From the NCBI RefSeq assembly GCF_900115675.1, contig NZ_FOXI01000001.1, positions 1 to 64,000 on the forward strand: 64,000 nt of DNA. Direction: 5' to 3'. This document shows, in pieces, positions 1 to 10,908 of this stretch; positions within the stretch are counted from its first letter, which is position 1; the number at the start of each line of letters is the position of its first letter. Source of the DNA: Halolamina pelagica. Its GTDB lineage: Archaea; Halobacteriota; Halobacteria; Halobacteriales; Haloferacaceae. Made by a program: the position numbers and the translations under genes. The notes under the pieces were generated by a model. The model saw only the letters and a program-made list of their open reading frames with translations, ran no database searches and was not told the origin of the DNA.

Positions 1-305
1 CACTCGATCGCGGCCTCGTCGCCGCGCTCGTCGAGATGGCGGTCGAGGCAGTTGGCCGAGGCGTTGAGTTCGCCGCCCGTGAACCACTCGAAGAACGGCG
101 GGTTCGAGCCGTCGAACGTCTGGTCGTACTCGGTCTCCCAGTCGAGCATCTCCGCCGCCCCCTCCCAGCAGTCGGGCCAGTTCTCCTCGAACTCCTCGTA
201 GACGCCCGGATCGGCGACGTTTGCCTGCTCGACGAACGATTCCGGCGGCTCGAACACGTCCTGCGCTTCGAGCCGCGCTTCGAGTTCAGTGTCTTCCTCT
301 CCCAT
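1..305 (-). CDS. acs: Acetyl-CoA synthetase, N-terminal part (cut by window edge)
   Basis: Acetate--CoA ligase, which makes acetyl-CoA from acetate, ATP and CoA in the cytoplasm. Only the first 101 codons lie in the window; the gene runs off the left edge. The residues seen (DWPDCW-like block read here as NWPDCWEG, then FFEWFTGGELNASANCLDRH) match the N-terminal cap of AMP-forming acetyl-CoA synthetases and align closely with the full-length copy at 2205-4145. The ATG at 303-305 is preceded by a haloarchaeal TATA-like element (CCGTTTATGG on the minus strand, 336-345), implying a short leader. It lies downstream of the Bat-like regulator on the same strand, so two acs paralogues flank that regulator. 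Confidence 0.9.
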   Translation of the reverse strand, partial: MGEEDTELEARLEAQDVFEPPESFVEQANVADPGVYEEFEENWPDCWEGAAEMLDWETEYDQTFDGSNPPFFEWFTGGELNASANCLDRHLDERGDEAAIE

Positions 306-335
306 GATCTACCATCAACGATCCCCCACCACCCA

Positions 336-345
336 CCATAAACGG
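336..345 (-). promoter_or_regulatory. TATA-type promoter element of the truncated acs gene
   Basis: On the minus strand the segment reads CCGTTTATGG, an archaeal box A pattern about 30 bases before the ATG at 305. This suggests the partial acs gene has its own promoter and does not depend on readthrough from the regulator gene upstream. Confidence 0.5.
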
Positions 346-391
346 ACGAGCTAATTATCCAAAGCCGACGGGTCAAATCATCCCGCGGGGG

Positions 392-2068
392 TCAGCGATC
401 GGCCTCGCCGGACGGGAGATCGTCGAAGAACGCAGTGAGCAGTTTCCCCTCCGCATTTCGGAGGTGGTTGTGGAGCGTGGGCGAGGAGACGCCGACGGAG
501 TCGGCGAGCTCCTCCGCGGTCGAGTCCCGGGGCCACTCGAAGTAGCCGGCGTGGTAGGCCGCCCGGAGCACGGTCGCCTGCCGGTCCGAGAGCCGGTCGG
601 CCAGGCGCTCCCGGAACCCGGCCGCGGTCTCGGCGGGGTGGTCCGTCCGGCGCTTCGCGAGCAGCGCCACGTCGGGGTGGACCGCGGTCACGGCGTCGAC
701 GGCCGCCCGCACGTCGGCGTCGCCCGCGAGTTCTCCCGTGAGCGTCGCCGTCCCGCCGGTCGCGACCAGCGAGTGCACCCGACCGCCGGCGTCGAGCAGC
801 GCCATCGCCGGGGTGTCGGTCACCACGACCTCGACGGTCGCGCCGTCGCCGTACTCCGCCAGCACCCGAACGTCGTCGACGCCGTCGGCGGCTTCGGCCC
901 GATCCATCACCGCCTCGGCGCCCGCTCCCTCCACGTCGAGGTAGTACAGCAGCAACCCGTCGTCCACCGGGACGACCCCGGAGAGTTCGACCCGGCAGTC
1001 GAGCGCCGCCGAGAGGTCGGCCACGACCGACGCGCTCGCCGGACAGCGGAAGTCGAGTTCGACGACCGCGTCGGCGAGCAGCAGGCGCTTGCGCTCGACG
1101 GCGGTCAGCGCGTGGCCGACCTGTCCGGCGAGCGCGGTCAGCGTGTCGGTGGTCCTCCCGTCGGACTCGACGGTCGTCCCGAGCGCCAGCACTCCCGCCG
1201 AATCGTCGGTCGGCACCGGAACGATCACCACCGGCCCGTTCCCCCCGTCGACCTGCCGGATCTCCCCGTCGGCGACGGCGGCGTCGACGGCGTCGCCGTG
1301 GTCGTCCAGATGGCGGCGGACCGTCCGTTCGGCGACGCCGGCGATCGCCTGCAGCGTGAACGCGTCGCCGACTCGTTCGGCCAGCCACGCGAACCGGACG
1401 CCGGTGACGCCGGCGAGGCGCTCACACGCCGTCGCCGCCACCGCCTCCTGGCGGTCGCCGTCGCCGAGTTCGCCCGCGAGGTCGACTGATGCGTCCAGGA
1501 GCCCGTTGGTCAGGCCAGCGGGATCCCCCGCTTGCGACGCCGAGCCGCTGGCCTCGGCGCCGGCGACCGCGTCGATCAGGTCGTCACGGTCGGGATCGGG
1601 GAGGACGGGGGCGAGACTGTCCAACCGCTCCCACCCCCCGAGTTCGACGACCGTTTCCGGGGAGACACCGTCTTCGAGCAACTGCGCGGCGAAGTGCCGG
1701 CGGAGGTCCGTCGCCGAGGCGTCGACACCGGTGGTGCGGTCGATCACCTCCCCGAGTAGCATCGACAGCCGGCGGCCCGACACCGGGAACAGCGCCTCGT
1801 CGTCGTCGATCCCGTTGCTCGCCGCGTACTGTCGCAGGTCGCGAGCCACGTCCGCCGGGAGCGCGGTCTCGCGGGTCTCGTCCGTCCGGTCCGTGTCGAA
1901 CACCGCGAGCAGGTGGCCGCCGCCGTGTTCGAACGCGTCGCCCGGCCGGACGCGCGCCTGCTCGGCCGGTCGGAGTCCGGCCTCGCCACAGAGGCGGACG
2001 ACCAACTCCTCGCGGTGGGTGCGCGCCGCCTGCCGGACGCGCCGGTAGTCCTCGGCGTCGAGCGACAT
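392..2068 (-). CDS. Bat-like transcriptional regulator (GAF plus HTH_10)
   Basis: A 558-residue bacterio-opsin-activator type regulator. Residues about 1-165 resemble the catalytic fold of tyrosine recombinases (LRRHFAAQLLEDGVSPETV corresponds to box II), but the final nucleophilic Tyr region is not recognisable, so this is probably a retained scaffold and not an integrase. A GAF-like sensor follows at about 230-340, then the Bat-associated GAF/HTH domain, and the C-terminal HTH_10 at about 505-550 (DSVGVSSPTLHNHLRNAE). The start is placed at the ATG of 2066-2068; the open frame upstream is arginine-rich and lacks haloarchaeal acidity. Lying between two acs genes on the same strand, it is a reasonable candidate for controlling acetate activation; that role is inferred. 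Confidence 0.85.
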   Translation of the reverse strand: MSLDAEDYRRVRQAARTHREELVVRLCGEAGLRPAEQARVRPGDAFEHGGGHLLAVFDTDRTDETRETALPADVARDLRQYAASNGIDDDEALFPVSGRRLSMLLGEVIDRTTGVDASATDLRRHFAAQLLEDGVSPETVVELGGWERLDSLAPVLPDPDRDDLIDAVAGAEASGSASQAGDPAGLTNGLLDASVDLAGELGDGDRQEAVAATACERLAGVTGVRFAWLAERVGDAFTLQAIAGVAERTVRRHLDDHGDAVDAAVADGEIRQVDGGNGPVVIVPVPTDDSAGVLALGTTVESDGRTTDTLTALAGQVGHALTAVERKRLLLADAVVELDFRCPASASVVADLSAALDCRVELSGVVPVDDGLLLYYLDVEGAGAEAVMDRAEAADGVDDVRVLAEYGDGATVEVVVTDTPAMALLDAGGRVHSLVATGGTATLTGELAGDADVRAAVDAVTAVHPDVALLAKRRTDHPAETAAGFRERLADRLSDRQATVLRAAYHAGYFEWPRDSTAEELADSVGVSSPTLHNHLRNAEGKLLTAFFDDLPSGEADR

Positions 2069-2168
2069 CGGTTTCGATCTCCTCGCCGTTCCGAAATAAG
2101 TCCACCGAACTATCGCTCCAGGGGGACCGACTATCCTCCGGTATCGGCGCAGTAGACGTAGTGAAACC

Positions 2169-2197
2169 CGTTTCGGATACTCACACAAACCGAAACG
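2169..2197 (-). terminator. Hairpin after acs (terminator or operator)
   Basis: Perfect 8-base inverted repeat (CGTTTCGG and CCGAAACG) with a 13-base spacer, beginning 8 bases past the acs stop. A terminator is the simplest reading, but lying upstream of the Bat-like gene it could also be a protein-binding site. There is no strong T tract. Confidence 0.45.
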
Positions 2198-2204
2198 AGT
2201 CGAG

Positions 2205-4145
<1,941 letters not shown>

Positions 4146-4258
4146 CGTGTGTCACTGCCGGGGTGAGGGAGATAAGTTTCCCGCTCGGGGTTGCCCTCGC
4201 CCGTTCCTCCACCGGCCGAGTAGCAACACCTATCGGGCGAGCGCCCCACGCCGCGACC

Positions 4259-5104
4259 ATGATCGACGAGACGGTCGCCGAGATCCGGGAGATGCGGAGC
4301 CACTCCTCCTCCGCGGTCGCGGTGAAGGCCGCCACCGCGCTCCGGGAACTGCTCGACCGCGAGTACGCCGCCGCCGACGCGTTCGACCGCGATCTGGAAC
4401 ACAACGCCGGCGCGCTCCGGCGGGCGAACCCCTCCCACGCCTCGCTGCACACCGCGATGCGGAGCATCACTGACGCGGTGCTGGGCGAGGCCGACACGCC
4501 CGAGGAGGCGAAGGAACTGCTCGAGGACGCCATCGAGGACGCCGTCGAGCGCGTCGACGCCGGGAAGCGCCGCGCGGCCGCCCACGCCGCCGAGACGTTC
4601 GAGGACGGCGAGACGATCCTGACCCACGACTACTCCTCGACGGTCCTCGAGGCGCTGGAGACCGCCTGCGCCGAGGGCTGTCACCTGACCGCCTACGTCA
4701 CCGAGGCCCGCCCGCGCTACCTCGGGCGCAAGACCGCCCGCACGCTGGCGGGGATGGACCGCGTCGAGTCCCACCTGCTGGTCGACAGCGCCGCCGGCTA
4801 CGTGATGGACGAGATCGACCGCGTCGTCGTCGGCATGGACTGCATCGTCGAGGACACGCTGTACAACCGGATCGGCACCTACCCCATCGCGGCCGTCGCC
4901 GACCGCGAGGACGTGCCCGTCACCGTCGTCGGCTCCTCGACGAAGGTGATCGACGAGTTCCGCTTCGAGAACGAGTTCCGCGCGGGCAGCGAGGTGATGC
5001 GCGAACCAGTCGAGGGCGTCGAGATCGAGAACCCCGCCTACGACGCGACGCCGGTGGAACTGGTGGACACGCTCATCACCGACGAGGGGGTCGGCGAGCC
5101 GTAA
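4259..5104 (+). CDS. eIF-2B alpha/beta/delta-family protein (R15P isomerase relative)
   Basis: A 281-residue member of the eIF-2B alpha/beta/delta superfamily, which in archaea includes ribose-1,5-bisphosphate isomerase of the AMP pathway, methylthioribose-1-phosphate isomerase relatives and true regulatory eIF-2B-like proteins. The conserved core is visible (TEARPRYLGRKTARTL, then DCIVEDTLYNRIGTYPIA and VVGSSTKVID). I cannot assign isomerase activity from sequence alone because the usual metabolic partners (AMP phosphorylase, type III RuBisCO) are not in the window. Start chosen at the ATG at 4259, where the family homology begins; the longer open frame upstream overlaps the acs promoter. 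Confidence 0.82.
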   Translation: MIDETVAEIREMRSHSSSAVAVKAATALRELLDREYAAADAFDRDLEHNAGALRRANPSHASLHTAMRSITDAVLGEADTPEEAKELLEDAIEDAVERVDAGKRRAAAHAAETFEDGETILTHDYSSTVLEALETACAEGCHLTAYVTEARPRYLGRKTARTLAGMDRVESHLLVDSAAGYVMDEIDRVVVGMDCIVEDTLYNRIGTYPIAAVADREDVPVTVVGSSTKVIDEFRFENEFRAGSEVMREPVEGVEIENPAYDATPVELVDTLITDEGVGEP

Positions 5105-5288
5105 GTCGGGGACTCCGGCGCTCTCGCTTCGCACACGACGGGGTGCCGAGACCCGTCCCGTCGCCTACGCGAGCCGTTGGGTGGGTTCCCGGTTCAGAGA
5201 GTCACTCCGATCCCCGATCCCGTGTTCTTCGAGCGCGGGTCGACCTGTGCGAGGCCGCGAACCACGGCACGGTGGCCTGATCGGACGG

Positions 5289-6266
5289 CTACCGTGCCGG
5301 ATACCGCGGCGTCTTCGGCGCCGCGATGCGTTCGACCTCCTCGTCGGTCAGGTCGACGTCGAGCGCGCCGAGGTTCTCCCGTAGCTGCTCGCTGCTCTTG
5401 GGGCCGATGATCGGGGCGGTCACGACGTCCTGCGCCAGCAGCCACGCGAGACTCACCTGTGCGGGCGTGGCGCCGTGGTCGTCGGCGACCGCGCGGATCT
5501 CCTCCAGGACCGCCCAGTTCGCCTCGATGAACTTGTCCCGGACGTGGTCGCTGACCTCGCCGCGGGACCCCTCGGGGGCGTCGGCGTCGCGCTCGTACTT
5601 CCCGGTGAGGAACCCGCCCGAGAGCGGCGACCACGGGATGACGCCCACGTCCTCGCCCTCGCAGACGGGCAGGAGGTTCGCCTCCTCGTGGCGCGCGACC
5701 GCGGAGTACTCCGGCTGCATGCAGGTGAAGCGGCTGTAGTCCTCGATGTCGCTCGTGTACAGTGCCTTCGTGAACTGGTAGGCCGACATCGTCGAGGCGC
5801 CGATGTAGCGCACCCGCCCGGTCTCGACGAGGTGGTCCAGCGCGGCGAGGGTCTCCTCGATCGGCGTGTCGTCGTCCCAGTGGTGGATCTGGTAGAGGTC
5901 GATGTAGTCGGTGCCGAGCCGGTCGAGGCTGGCCGCCACCTGATCGAGGACGTGCTTGCGGGAGAGGCCGGAGCCGTTCGGCCCGTCGTGCATCTCGCCG
6001 CGGACCTTCGTCGCCACGACCAGTTCCTCGCGGTTCCGGGAGTCGATGGCCTCGCCGACGATCTCCTCGCTCTCGCCGGTCGAGTAGACGTTCGCGGTGT
6101 CGAGGAAGTTGATCCCCGCGTCCATCGCCTCGTGGAGCAGGTCGAGGCTCCCGTCGCGGTCGTTCATCATCCACTCCGACCCGGAGCCGAAGTTCATACA
6201 GCCGAGACAGAGCCGTGAGACCTCCAGCCCGGTCGATCCGAGCCGGGTGTACTGCATATCGGTCAT
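5289..6266 (-). CDS. Aldo/keto reductase
   Basis: NAD(P)H-dependent oxidoreductase with the (beta/alpha)8 AKR fold, 325 residues. The catalytic tetrad is recognisable: Asp56 and Tyr61 in FLDTANVYSTGESE, Lys87 in VVATKVRG, and His128/129 in YQIHHWD. The C-terminal IIGPKSSEQLRENL block is the family's cofactor 2'-phosphate-binding loop. Its substrate cannot be inferred. A second ATG three codons in (MQYTRLG) is an equally plausible start. The SnoaL-like gene lies just upstream on the same strand (54-base gap), so the two may be co-transcribed. Confidence 0.9.
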   Translation of the reverse strand: MTDMQYTRLGSTGLEVSRLCLGCMNFGSGSEWMMNDRDGSLDLLHEAMDAGINFLDTANVYSTGESEEIVGEAIDSRNREELVVATKVRGEMHDGPNGSGLSRKHVLDQVAASLDRLGTDYIDLYQIHHWDDDTPIEETLAALDHLVETGRVRYIGASTMSAYQFTKALYTSDIEDYSRFTCMQPEYSAVARHEEANLLPVCEGEDVGVIPWSPLSGGFLTGKYERDADAPEGSRGEVSDHVRDKFIEANWAVLEEIRAVADDHGATPAQVSLAWLLAQDVVTAPIIGPKSSEQLRENLGALDVDLTDEEVERIAAPKTPRYPAR

Positions 6267-6320
6267 GCACGGGGGTTAGCGCGGTGGGGGGATAATGGTG
6301 AGCGTCGCCGCCCCGCCGGC

Positions 6321-6668
6321 TCAGACCGTGTCCCGATCGGTGTACGTGTAGCGCCGCGCGATCTCGCCGTCCTCGAACTCGTGGAAGTCCGCGAAGCCGA
6401 GTTCGACCGTTTCGCCGTCCTGCTCGCCGCGGAACGTCCCGCGGACCGCGACGGTGTCGCCGTCCGGAACGACGGCGTGGAGTTCGTGCGTGCCGTTCGA
6501 GAGCGGGCGCTCCTCCTCGTAGAACCGCCGGAGCGCCGCCTCCCCCTCGATCGACGCCTGCCCGGGGCGTTCGTAGACGACGTCCTCGGTGAACAGCGCG
6601 ACGAGTTCGTCGTAGTCGCCGGCGTCGACCAGGTCGTAGTAGCGTCGTGCGGTCGCTTCTGGGCTCAT
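6321..6668 (-). CDS. SnoaL/NTF2-like small protein
   Basis: A 115-residue protein of the NTF2/SnoaL-like alpha+beta barrel superfamily. Typical features are the N-terminal helix ARRYYDLVDAGDYDELVALF, the DVVYERP strand, and a C-terminal sheet with GTFRGEQDGETVELGFADFH. Members are ketosteroid-isomerase-like enzymes or binding proteins of varied function; no catalytic assignment is possible. The ATG at 6666-6668 is chosen because the domain starts there and the longer frame upstream is not acidic. Confidence 0.75.
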   Translation of the reverse strand: MSPEATARRYYDLVDAGDYDELVALFTEDVVYERPGQASIEGEAALRRFYEEERPLSNGTHELHAVVPDGDTVAVRGTFRGEQDGETVELGFADFHEFEDGEIARRYTYTDRDTV

Positions 6669-6771
6669 GTGTGGTCGTTGGTGGGCACGGAATTGAGTGT
6701 TGTCCCGCAAACGGGGTTGAAAGCGTGCCGCGGCGATCAGTCGGCCGCTCGGTAGACGGTCGCCGACGGGA

Positions 6772-8037
6772 TCAGTCGTCCACCGGAGCGGGCTCCCGGC
6801 CCGGGAACACCACACCCTCGCGACTCTCGACGAGCTTCCAGCCCGCGAGGGCAGCCGCGAGGAAGGCCATCGAGGAGCCGACGGCGAAGGCGGCCGCGTA
6901 GCCGACGACGCCCGCGAGCCCGCCGATCACGACCGGGCCGAACACGCCGCCGATGCCCTTCGCCGTCGAGCGCAGGCCCATCAGCTCCGACTCGCGCTCG
7001 TCGGGTGCCACGTCGCCGATGAACGCCAGCGCACCAGTCGTCATCGCCGAGAAGGCGGCGGCGATGACGACGAACGAGAGCCCGGCGATCACCAGCCGCA
7101 GCGGGCCGGAGAACAGCGTCGCCGCGGCCGCGACCAGCGCGAACAGCCCCGACCCCACCATCCCGACGACGACCAGCGGCTTGCGCCCCCAGGCGTCGGC
7201 GACCCGGCCGAACAGCAGCATGAACACCATCTGGCCGGCGGGGTTGATCGCCAGCAGCGTGCCCATCAGGAACTCGGAGATCCCCAGCGTCTCGGGGAGG
7301 TACACGGGCATCAGCCCCATCAGCCCCATGACCGTGCCGTTCCGGAGCGCGAGCGCGACGTAGAGCATCCAGAGCCCGTTCCGGCGCAGGTGGTCGCGGT
7401 CGTCGACGGCCGGCAGCAGGCGTCGGCGGACCTCCGCGAGCAGTTCGCCGACGGTCGGCTGGCTGTCGGGCTTGGGCGCGACGCTGTCGTCGAGGAAGAC
7501 GACCACGAGCGTCGACAGGAGGCTGACGGCGACGATGACCGAGTAGACGCCCTCGGGCGCGAGCAGGCCGAGCAGCATCCCAACCGCGAGCTGGCCGCCG
7601 GTGAAGCCGGTGGCCCGCGCGGCGTTGAAGAAGCCGAGCGAGCGCCCCCGGTCCTCGTCGCCGCCCCGGGCCGAGACCACCGCGAGCATTACCGGCGCGA
7701 AGCCGACCGCGAACACCGCGTAGAGCCCGCGGCTGAGGATGGGGACCCAGACGCCCGAGAACAGGAAGAGCGGGGCGAGCGCCAGCGTCGCGCCCAGCCC
7801 CGTCGCCACCAGTACCGTGCGACGCCGTCCCGTCACGTCGGCGACGGCGCCCCAGAACGGCGAGAAGACCGTCATCCCCAGGAAGTAGGCGGTGGTGACC
7901 AGCCCCACCACCAGCGCGGAGGCGTCGTTCCGCCCGAGGTAGAACGCCAGCCCCGTCCCCAGGAGGATGCCGGAGCCGAACCGCGTGGCGGCGGCGACGG
8001 CGATGAGCAGGCGCTGACGCGTGTCCGCGGAGAGCAC
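6772..8037 (-). CDS. MFS transporter
   Basis: Major facilitator superfamily permease, about 421 residues with some 12 hydrophobic segments. The cytoplasmic loop signature is seen after helix 2 (FWGAVADVTGRRRTV) and again in the second half (LLFGRVADAWGRKPLVV). It exports or imports an unknown small solute across the cytoplasmic membrane. The start is set at the GTG of 8035-8037 because a TATA-like TTTAGG lies about 25 bases upstream, suggesting a leaderless mRNA; another in-frame GTG at 8109 would add 24 residues. Divergent from the hydroxyacid dehydrogenase gene. Confidence 0.85.
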   Translation of the reverse strand: MLSADTRQRLLIAVAAATRFGSGILLGTGLAFYLGRNDASALVVGLVTTAYFLGMTVFSPFWGAVADVTGRRRTVLVATGLGATLALAPLFLFSGVWVPILSRGLYAVFAVGFAPVMLAVVSARGGDEDRGRSLGFFNAARATGFTGGQLAVGMLLGLLAPEGVYSVIVAVSLLSTLVVVFLDDSVAPKPDSQPTVGELLAEVRRRLLPAVDDRDHLRRNGLWMLYVALALRNGTVMGLMGLMPVYLPETLGISEFLMGTLLAINPAGQMVFMLLFGRVADAWGRKPLVVVGMVGSGLFALVAAAATLFSGPLRLVIAGLSFVVIAAAFSAMTTGALAFIGDVAPDERESELMGLRSTAKGIGGVFGPVVIGGLAGVVGYAAAFAVGSSMAFLAAALAGWKLVESREGVVFPGREPAPVDD

Positions 8038-8138
8038 AGTCGCGGTTGGGGGAGGGAGCCTAAAGCCCGACTGATCCCGGCCAGTTTCGGGCGGCGGAGA
8101 AGGGTACACTCTTTTCGCCCCCGCTCGGACTCGCGTCC

Positions 8139-9086
8139 ATGAGCGAGCCGGACATCCTCCTGTTGCGCCAGAAGATCCACGGGCTATCGGTCGACAACTA
8201 CGCCGACGCGATGCGCGAGCGCCTCCCCGACGCCGAGGTCGCCGTCGCCGAGACGCCCGAGCAGGAGCACGAACTGATCACCCACGCCCGGATCGTCGCC
8301 GGCTTCACCATCGACGACGACCTGCTGGACCGCGCCGAGAACCTCGAACTGTTCGCCTGTTCCTTCGCCGGCACCGGCCACCTCCCGATGAACGCGCTGG
8401 AGGAGGCCGGCGTCGCGGTCACCAACGCCTCGGGCGTCCACGGGCCGAACATCTCGGAGTACGTCATCGGCGCGCTGATCTCGCTGGCGCGGGACTTCCC
8501 CCGCGCGGCCCGCCAGCAGGAGGAACACGTCTGGCAGTCCTACGGCAGCCGGGAGCTCCAGGGTTCGACGGTGACCGTCGTGGGCCTCGGCGCGATCGGG
8601 CAGGCCGTCGTCGAGCGCCTCGAGCCGTTCGGCGTCGACACCATCGGCGTGCGCTACACCCCCGAGAAGGGCGGCCCGACCGACGAGGTGCTCGGCTTCG
8701 ACGAGATCCACGACGCGCTCCGGCGCACGGACGCGGTCGTGCTCGCCTGCCCGCTCACGGACGCGACCCGGAACCTGCTCGACGACGAGGCGTTCAAGAC
8801 GCTGCCGCCGCACGCCCACCTCGTCAACGTCGCCCGCGGGGGCGTCGTCGACACCGACGCGCTCGTGAACGCGCTCCGGAGCAACGACATCGACGCCGCG
8901 TTCCTCGACGTGACCGACCCCGAGCCGCTGCCGGCGGACCACCCGCTCTGGGGGTTCGACAACGTCCGGATCACGCCGCACAACGCGGGCCACTCGCCGG
9001 AGTACTTCGAGCGACTGGCCGCCATCGTGGCGGCGAACTACGAGGCGCTACAGGACGGCGACGCGATCGAGAACCGCGTCGTCTGA
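8139..9086 (+). CDS. D-2-hydroxyacid dehydrogenase
   Basis: NAD(P)-dependent dehydrogenase of the D-isomer-specific 2-hydroxyacid family (315 residues). The cofactor-binding loop VVGLGAIGQAVVERL sits at about residues 147-161. The catalytic residues are in place: Arg of NVARGGVVD near 233, Glu in TDPEPLPADHPLWG, and His in ITPHNAGHSPEY. Closest in character to glyoxylate/phosphoglycerate dehydrogenase-like archaeal proteins; the substrate is undetermined. The ATG at 8139 is followed directly by the first beta strand of the substrate domain. Confidence 0.92.
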   Translation: MSEPDILLLRQKIHGLSVDNYADAMRERLPDAEVAVAETPEQEHELITHARIVAGFTIDDDLLDRAENLELFACSFAGTGHLPMNALEEAGVAVTNASGVHGPNISEYVIGALISLARDFPRAARQQEEHVWQSYGSRELQGSTVTVVGLGAIGQAVVERLEPFGVDTIGVRYTPEKGGPTDEVLGFDEIHDALRRTDAVVLACPLTDATRNLLDDEAFKTLPPHAHLVNVARGGVVDTDALVNALRSNDIDAAFLDVTDPEPLPADHPLWGFDNVRITPHNAGHSPEYFERLAAIVAANYEALQDGDAIENRVV

Positions 9087-9096
9087 ACCGGTCGAC

Positions 9097-10131
9097 TCAG
9101 ACCCAGCCGTCCTCGACCAGCAGTTCGCCGTTGAGCACCGACGCCCCGGCGGCGCCGCGGATCGTGTTGTGGGCGAGACAGTTGTACCGGATCCCCTCGG
9201 CGGTCTCCCGCAGCCCGCCGGCCGAGATCTGCATCCCCTTGCCGCGCATCCGGTCGAGCCGCGGCTGCGGACGTTCGGGGTCGTCGAAGACGTGGATCGG
9301 CTGCCCGGGCGCCGACGGCAGGTCGGCGGCGTCGAGGCTTTCGAGCGCCTCGTGGACCTCCGCAGCACTGGGGTCCTCGTCGAGTTCGGCGAACACGTTC
9401 TCCAGGTGGCCGTCAAGTGACGGAACCCGGTTGCAGGACGCGGAGACGTCCACTTCGTGCAGCGAGAGCTCGCCGTCGTCGACGCTGCCGAGCAGCTTCC
9501 GGGACTCGGTCTCCATCTTCTCCTCCTCGCCGCCGATGTGGGGCAGGACGTTGTCGATGATCTCCATCGACGTGACCCCGGAGTAGCCGGCGCCGGAGAC
9601 CGCCTGCAGGGTGGCGACGTGGACGCGATCCAAGCCGAACTGATCGAGCGCGGCGAGGGTGGGAACCATCGTGATGGTCGAGCAGTTGGGGTTCTTGACG
9701 AGCGCGCCGTCCCAGCCGCGCTGCTCGCGCTGGGTCTCGATCAGGTCGAGGTGGTCGGGGTTGACCTCCGGGATCGTGAGGGGCACGTCCTCGGCCATGC
9801 GCTCGTTCGAGGAGTTCGAGGAGACGACGTAGCCCGCCTCACAGAGTTCGGGTTCGACCTCGGCGCCGACGCTCGAGGGCAGCGAGGAGAACAGCAGGTC
9901 CAGGTCGTCGGGGAGCGCGTCGGGGCTGGTCTCGCGGACGGTCATCTCGGCGATCCCCTCGGGGATCGGGGTGTCGACGCGCCACTTGGCGGCGTCGCGG
10001 TAGGACTCCCCGGCGCTGTCGGGGCTGGCGGTCACCGCGGCGATCTCGAACGTCGGGTGGTCGTCGAGCAGTTGGACGAATCGTTGCCCCACGGCGCCGG
10101 TGGCGCCGAGGAGGCCGACACGGACAGACAT
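9097..10131 (-). CDS. asd: Aspartate-semialdehyde dehydrogenase
   Basis: Reduces aspartyl phosphate to aspartate semialdehyde, the branch point to lysine, threonine and methionine. The 344-residue protein has the N-terminal Rossmann motif [17 protein letters not shown], the catalytic Cys150 in VKNPNCSTI, and the archaeal/fungal-type signature [16 protein letters not shown]. The start is the ATG at 10129-10131; a GTG two codons upstream is also in frame. It ends 10 bases from the convergent dehydrogenase gene. No lysine or threonine pathway gene adjoins it here. Confidence 0.95.
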   Translation of the reverse strand: MSVRVGLLGATGAVGQRFVQLLDDHPTFEIAAVTASPDSAGESYRDAAKWRVDTPIPEGIAEMTVRETSPDALPDDLDLLFSSLPSSVGAEVEPELCEAGYVVSSNSSNERMAEDVPLTIPEVNPDHLDLIETQREQRGWDGALVKNPNCSTITMVPTLAALDQFGLDRVHVATLQAVSGAGYSGVTSMEIIDNVLPHIGGEEEKMETESRKLLGSVDDGELSLHEVDVSASCNRVPSLDGHLENVFAELDEDPSAAEVHEALESLDAADLPSAPGQPIHVFDDPERPQPRLDRMRGKGMQISAGGLRETAEGIRYNCLAHNTIRGAAGASVLNGELLVEDGWV

Positions 10132-10445
10132 TACCACGGCATCGGAGAGGCGTGCCTAAGTGCGTTCGGGTCCCCGCCGCGAGAGGGCGATAGCGGCGGG
10201 ATTTCGAGGGTTTCGGGGTAATCGTGGGTCGACGGTCACGGATCGTCGAAGCAGCGACCGTGTGGCTGATGGATCCTCGACGCGGCGACGATCGGGGGCG
10301 TCGTCCCCGGTGGAACACCCCGAACTCGGGTCCCCCGCCGCGTACAGTTCCCCAGCAGCGTTACCGGATGTACTACGCGCTCACGGTCGACGTCGACGCC
10401 ACAGGACGGTTCGGAGGCGCCGGACGACTGCGACGACCTCGGCGC

Positions 10446-10680
10446 TCCTTTTAACCCGCTGCGTCGAGTAGGTTCAGTTCGCGCCTCTAGTCCCCACCCG
10501 AGTACTCCCGTCAGGGAGCGATGACAGCGTGGCGAACCCGGGCGCGGCACACCGTCGCGAGAGCGACCGCCCGCCGGGGCGTACCCGGCCGCCCGGCACG
10601 AGGGTTAGCCAGCCGACGCGGCACGCAGCCCCGGAATGAGGCTGGCAGTTAGTGTTCCGGGCGACACTTTCGAACATCCT
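10446..10680. ncRNA. Possible structured RNA in a gene-free segment
   Basis: No convincing protein gene is seen between 10132 and 10908. Within it, 10446-10680 carries several hairpins: CTCCC/GGGAG with a 4-base loop (10505-10518), GTCGC/GCGAC closed by a GAGA tetraloop of GNRA type (10554-10567), and CCCGGAA/TTCCGGG (10630-10661). TATA-like elements face inward from both sides (TTTTAACC near 10447 on plus; TTTACGT near 10697 on minus). The only reading frame (67 codons, minus) is basic and Arg-rich, unlike haloarchaeal proteins. I do not recognise the conserved core of RNase P or SRP RNA, so identity and strand are open. Confidence 0.3.
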
Positions 10681-10908
10681 ATAGAAGATTGTACGTAAAG
10701 AACATGGACCACTTCAGCTACCGTCATCGTTGGACGGGATTCTTCCGTATCGACGCCTCTTTCCACCCGGATCTGTGACAACAGTCGATGATGACGAGCC
10801 CGGGAAGAGGTCTACCGGGAGTACTCACGTCCGTCGGGTTCGGCCGTCCATGCTGCATCCACCGTGCGAACGAACGGCGTCCTGTGTTTCAGGGTAAAAC
10901 GATACGTC

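Noticed and set aside
464-1489. Long plus-strand open frame opposite the Bat-like gene
   Set aside because: GC-rich antisense shadow: its composition is Arg/Pro/Gly-rich and it mirrors a recognised gene on the minus strand.
392-2068. Integrase or mobile element from the recombinase-like N-terminus
   Set aside because: The nucleophilic Tyr region is not recognisable and GAF/HTH_10 domains follow; no attachment repeats flank it.
10474-10677. 67-codon minus-strand frame inside the hairpin-rich segment
   Set aside because: Basic and Cys/Arg/Gly-rich, unlike haloarchaeal proteins; better explained by RNA or non-coding sequence.
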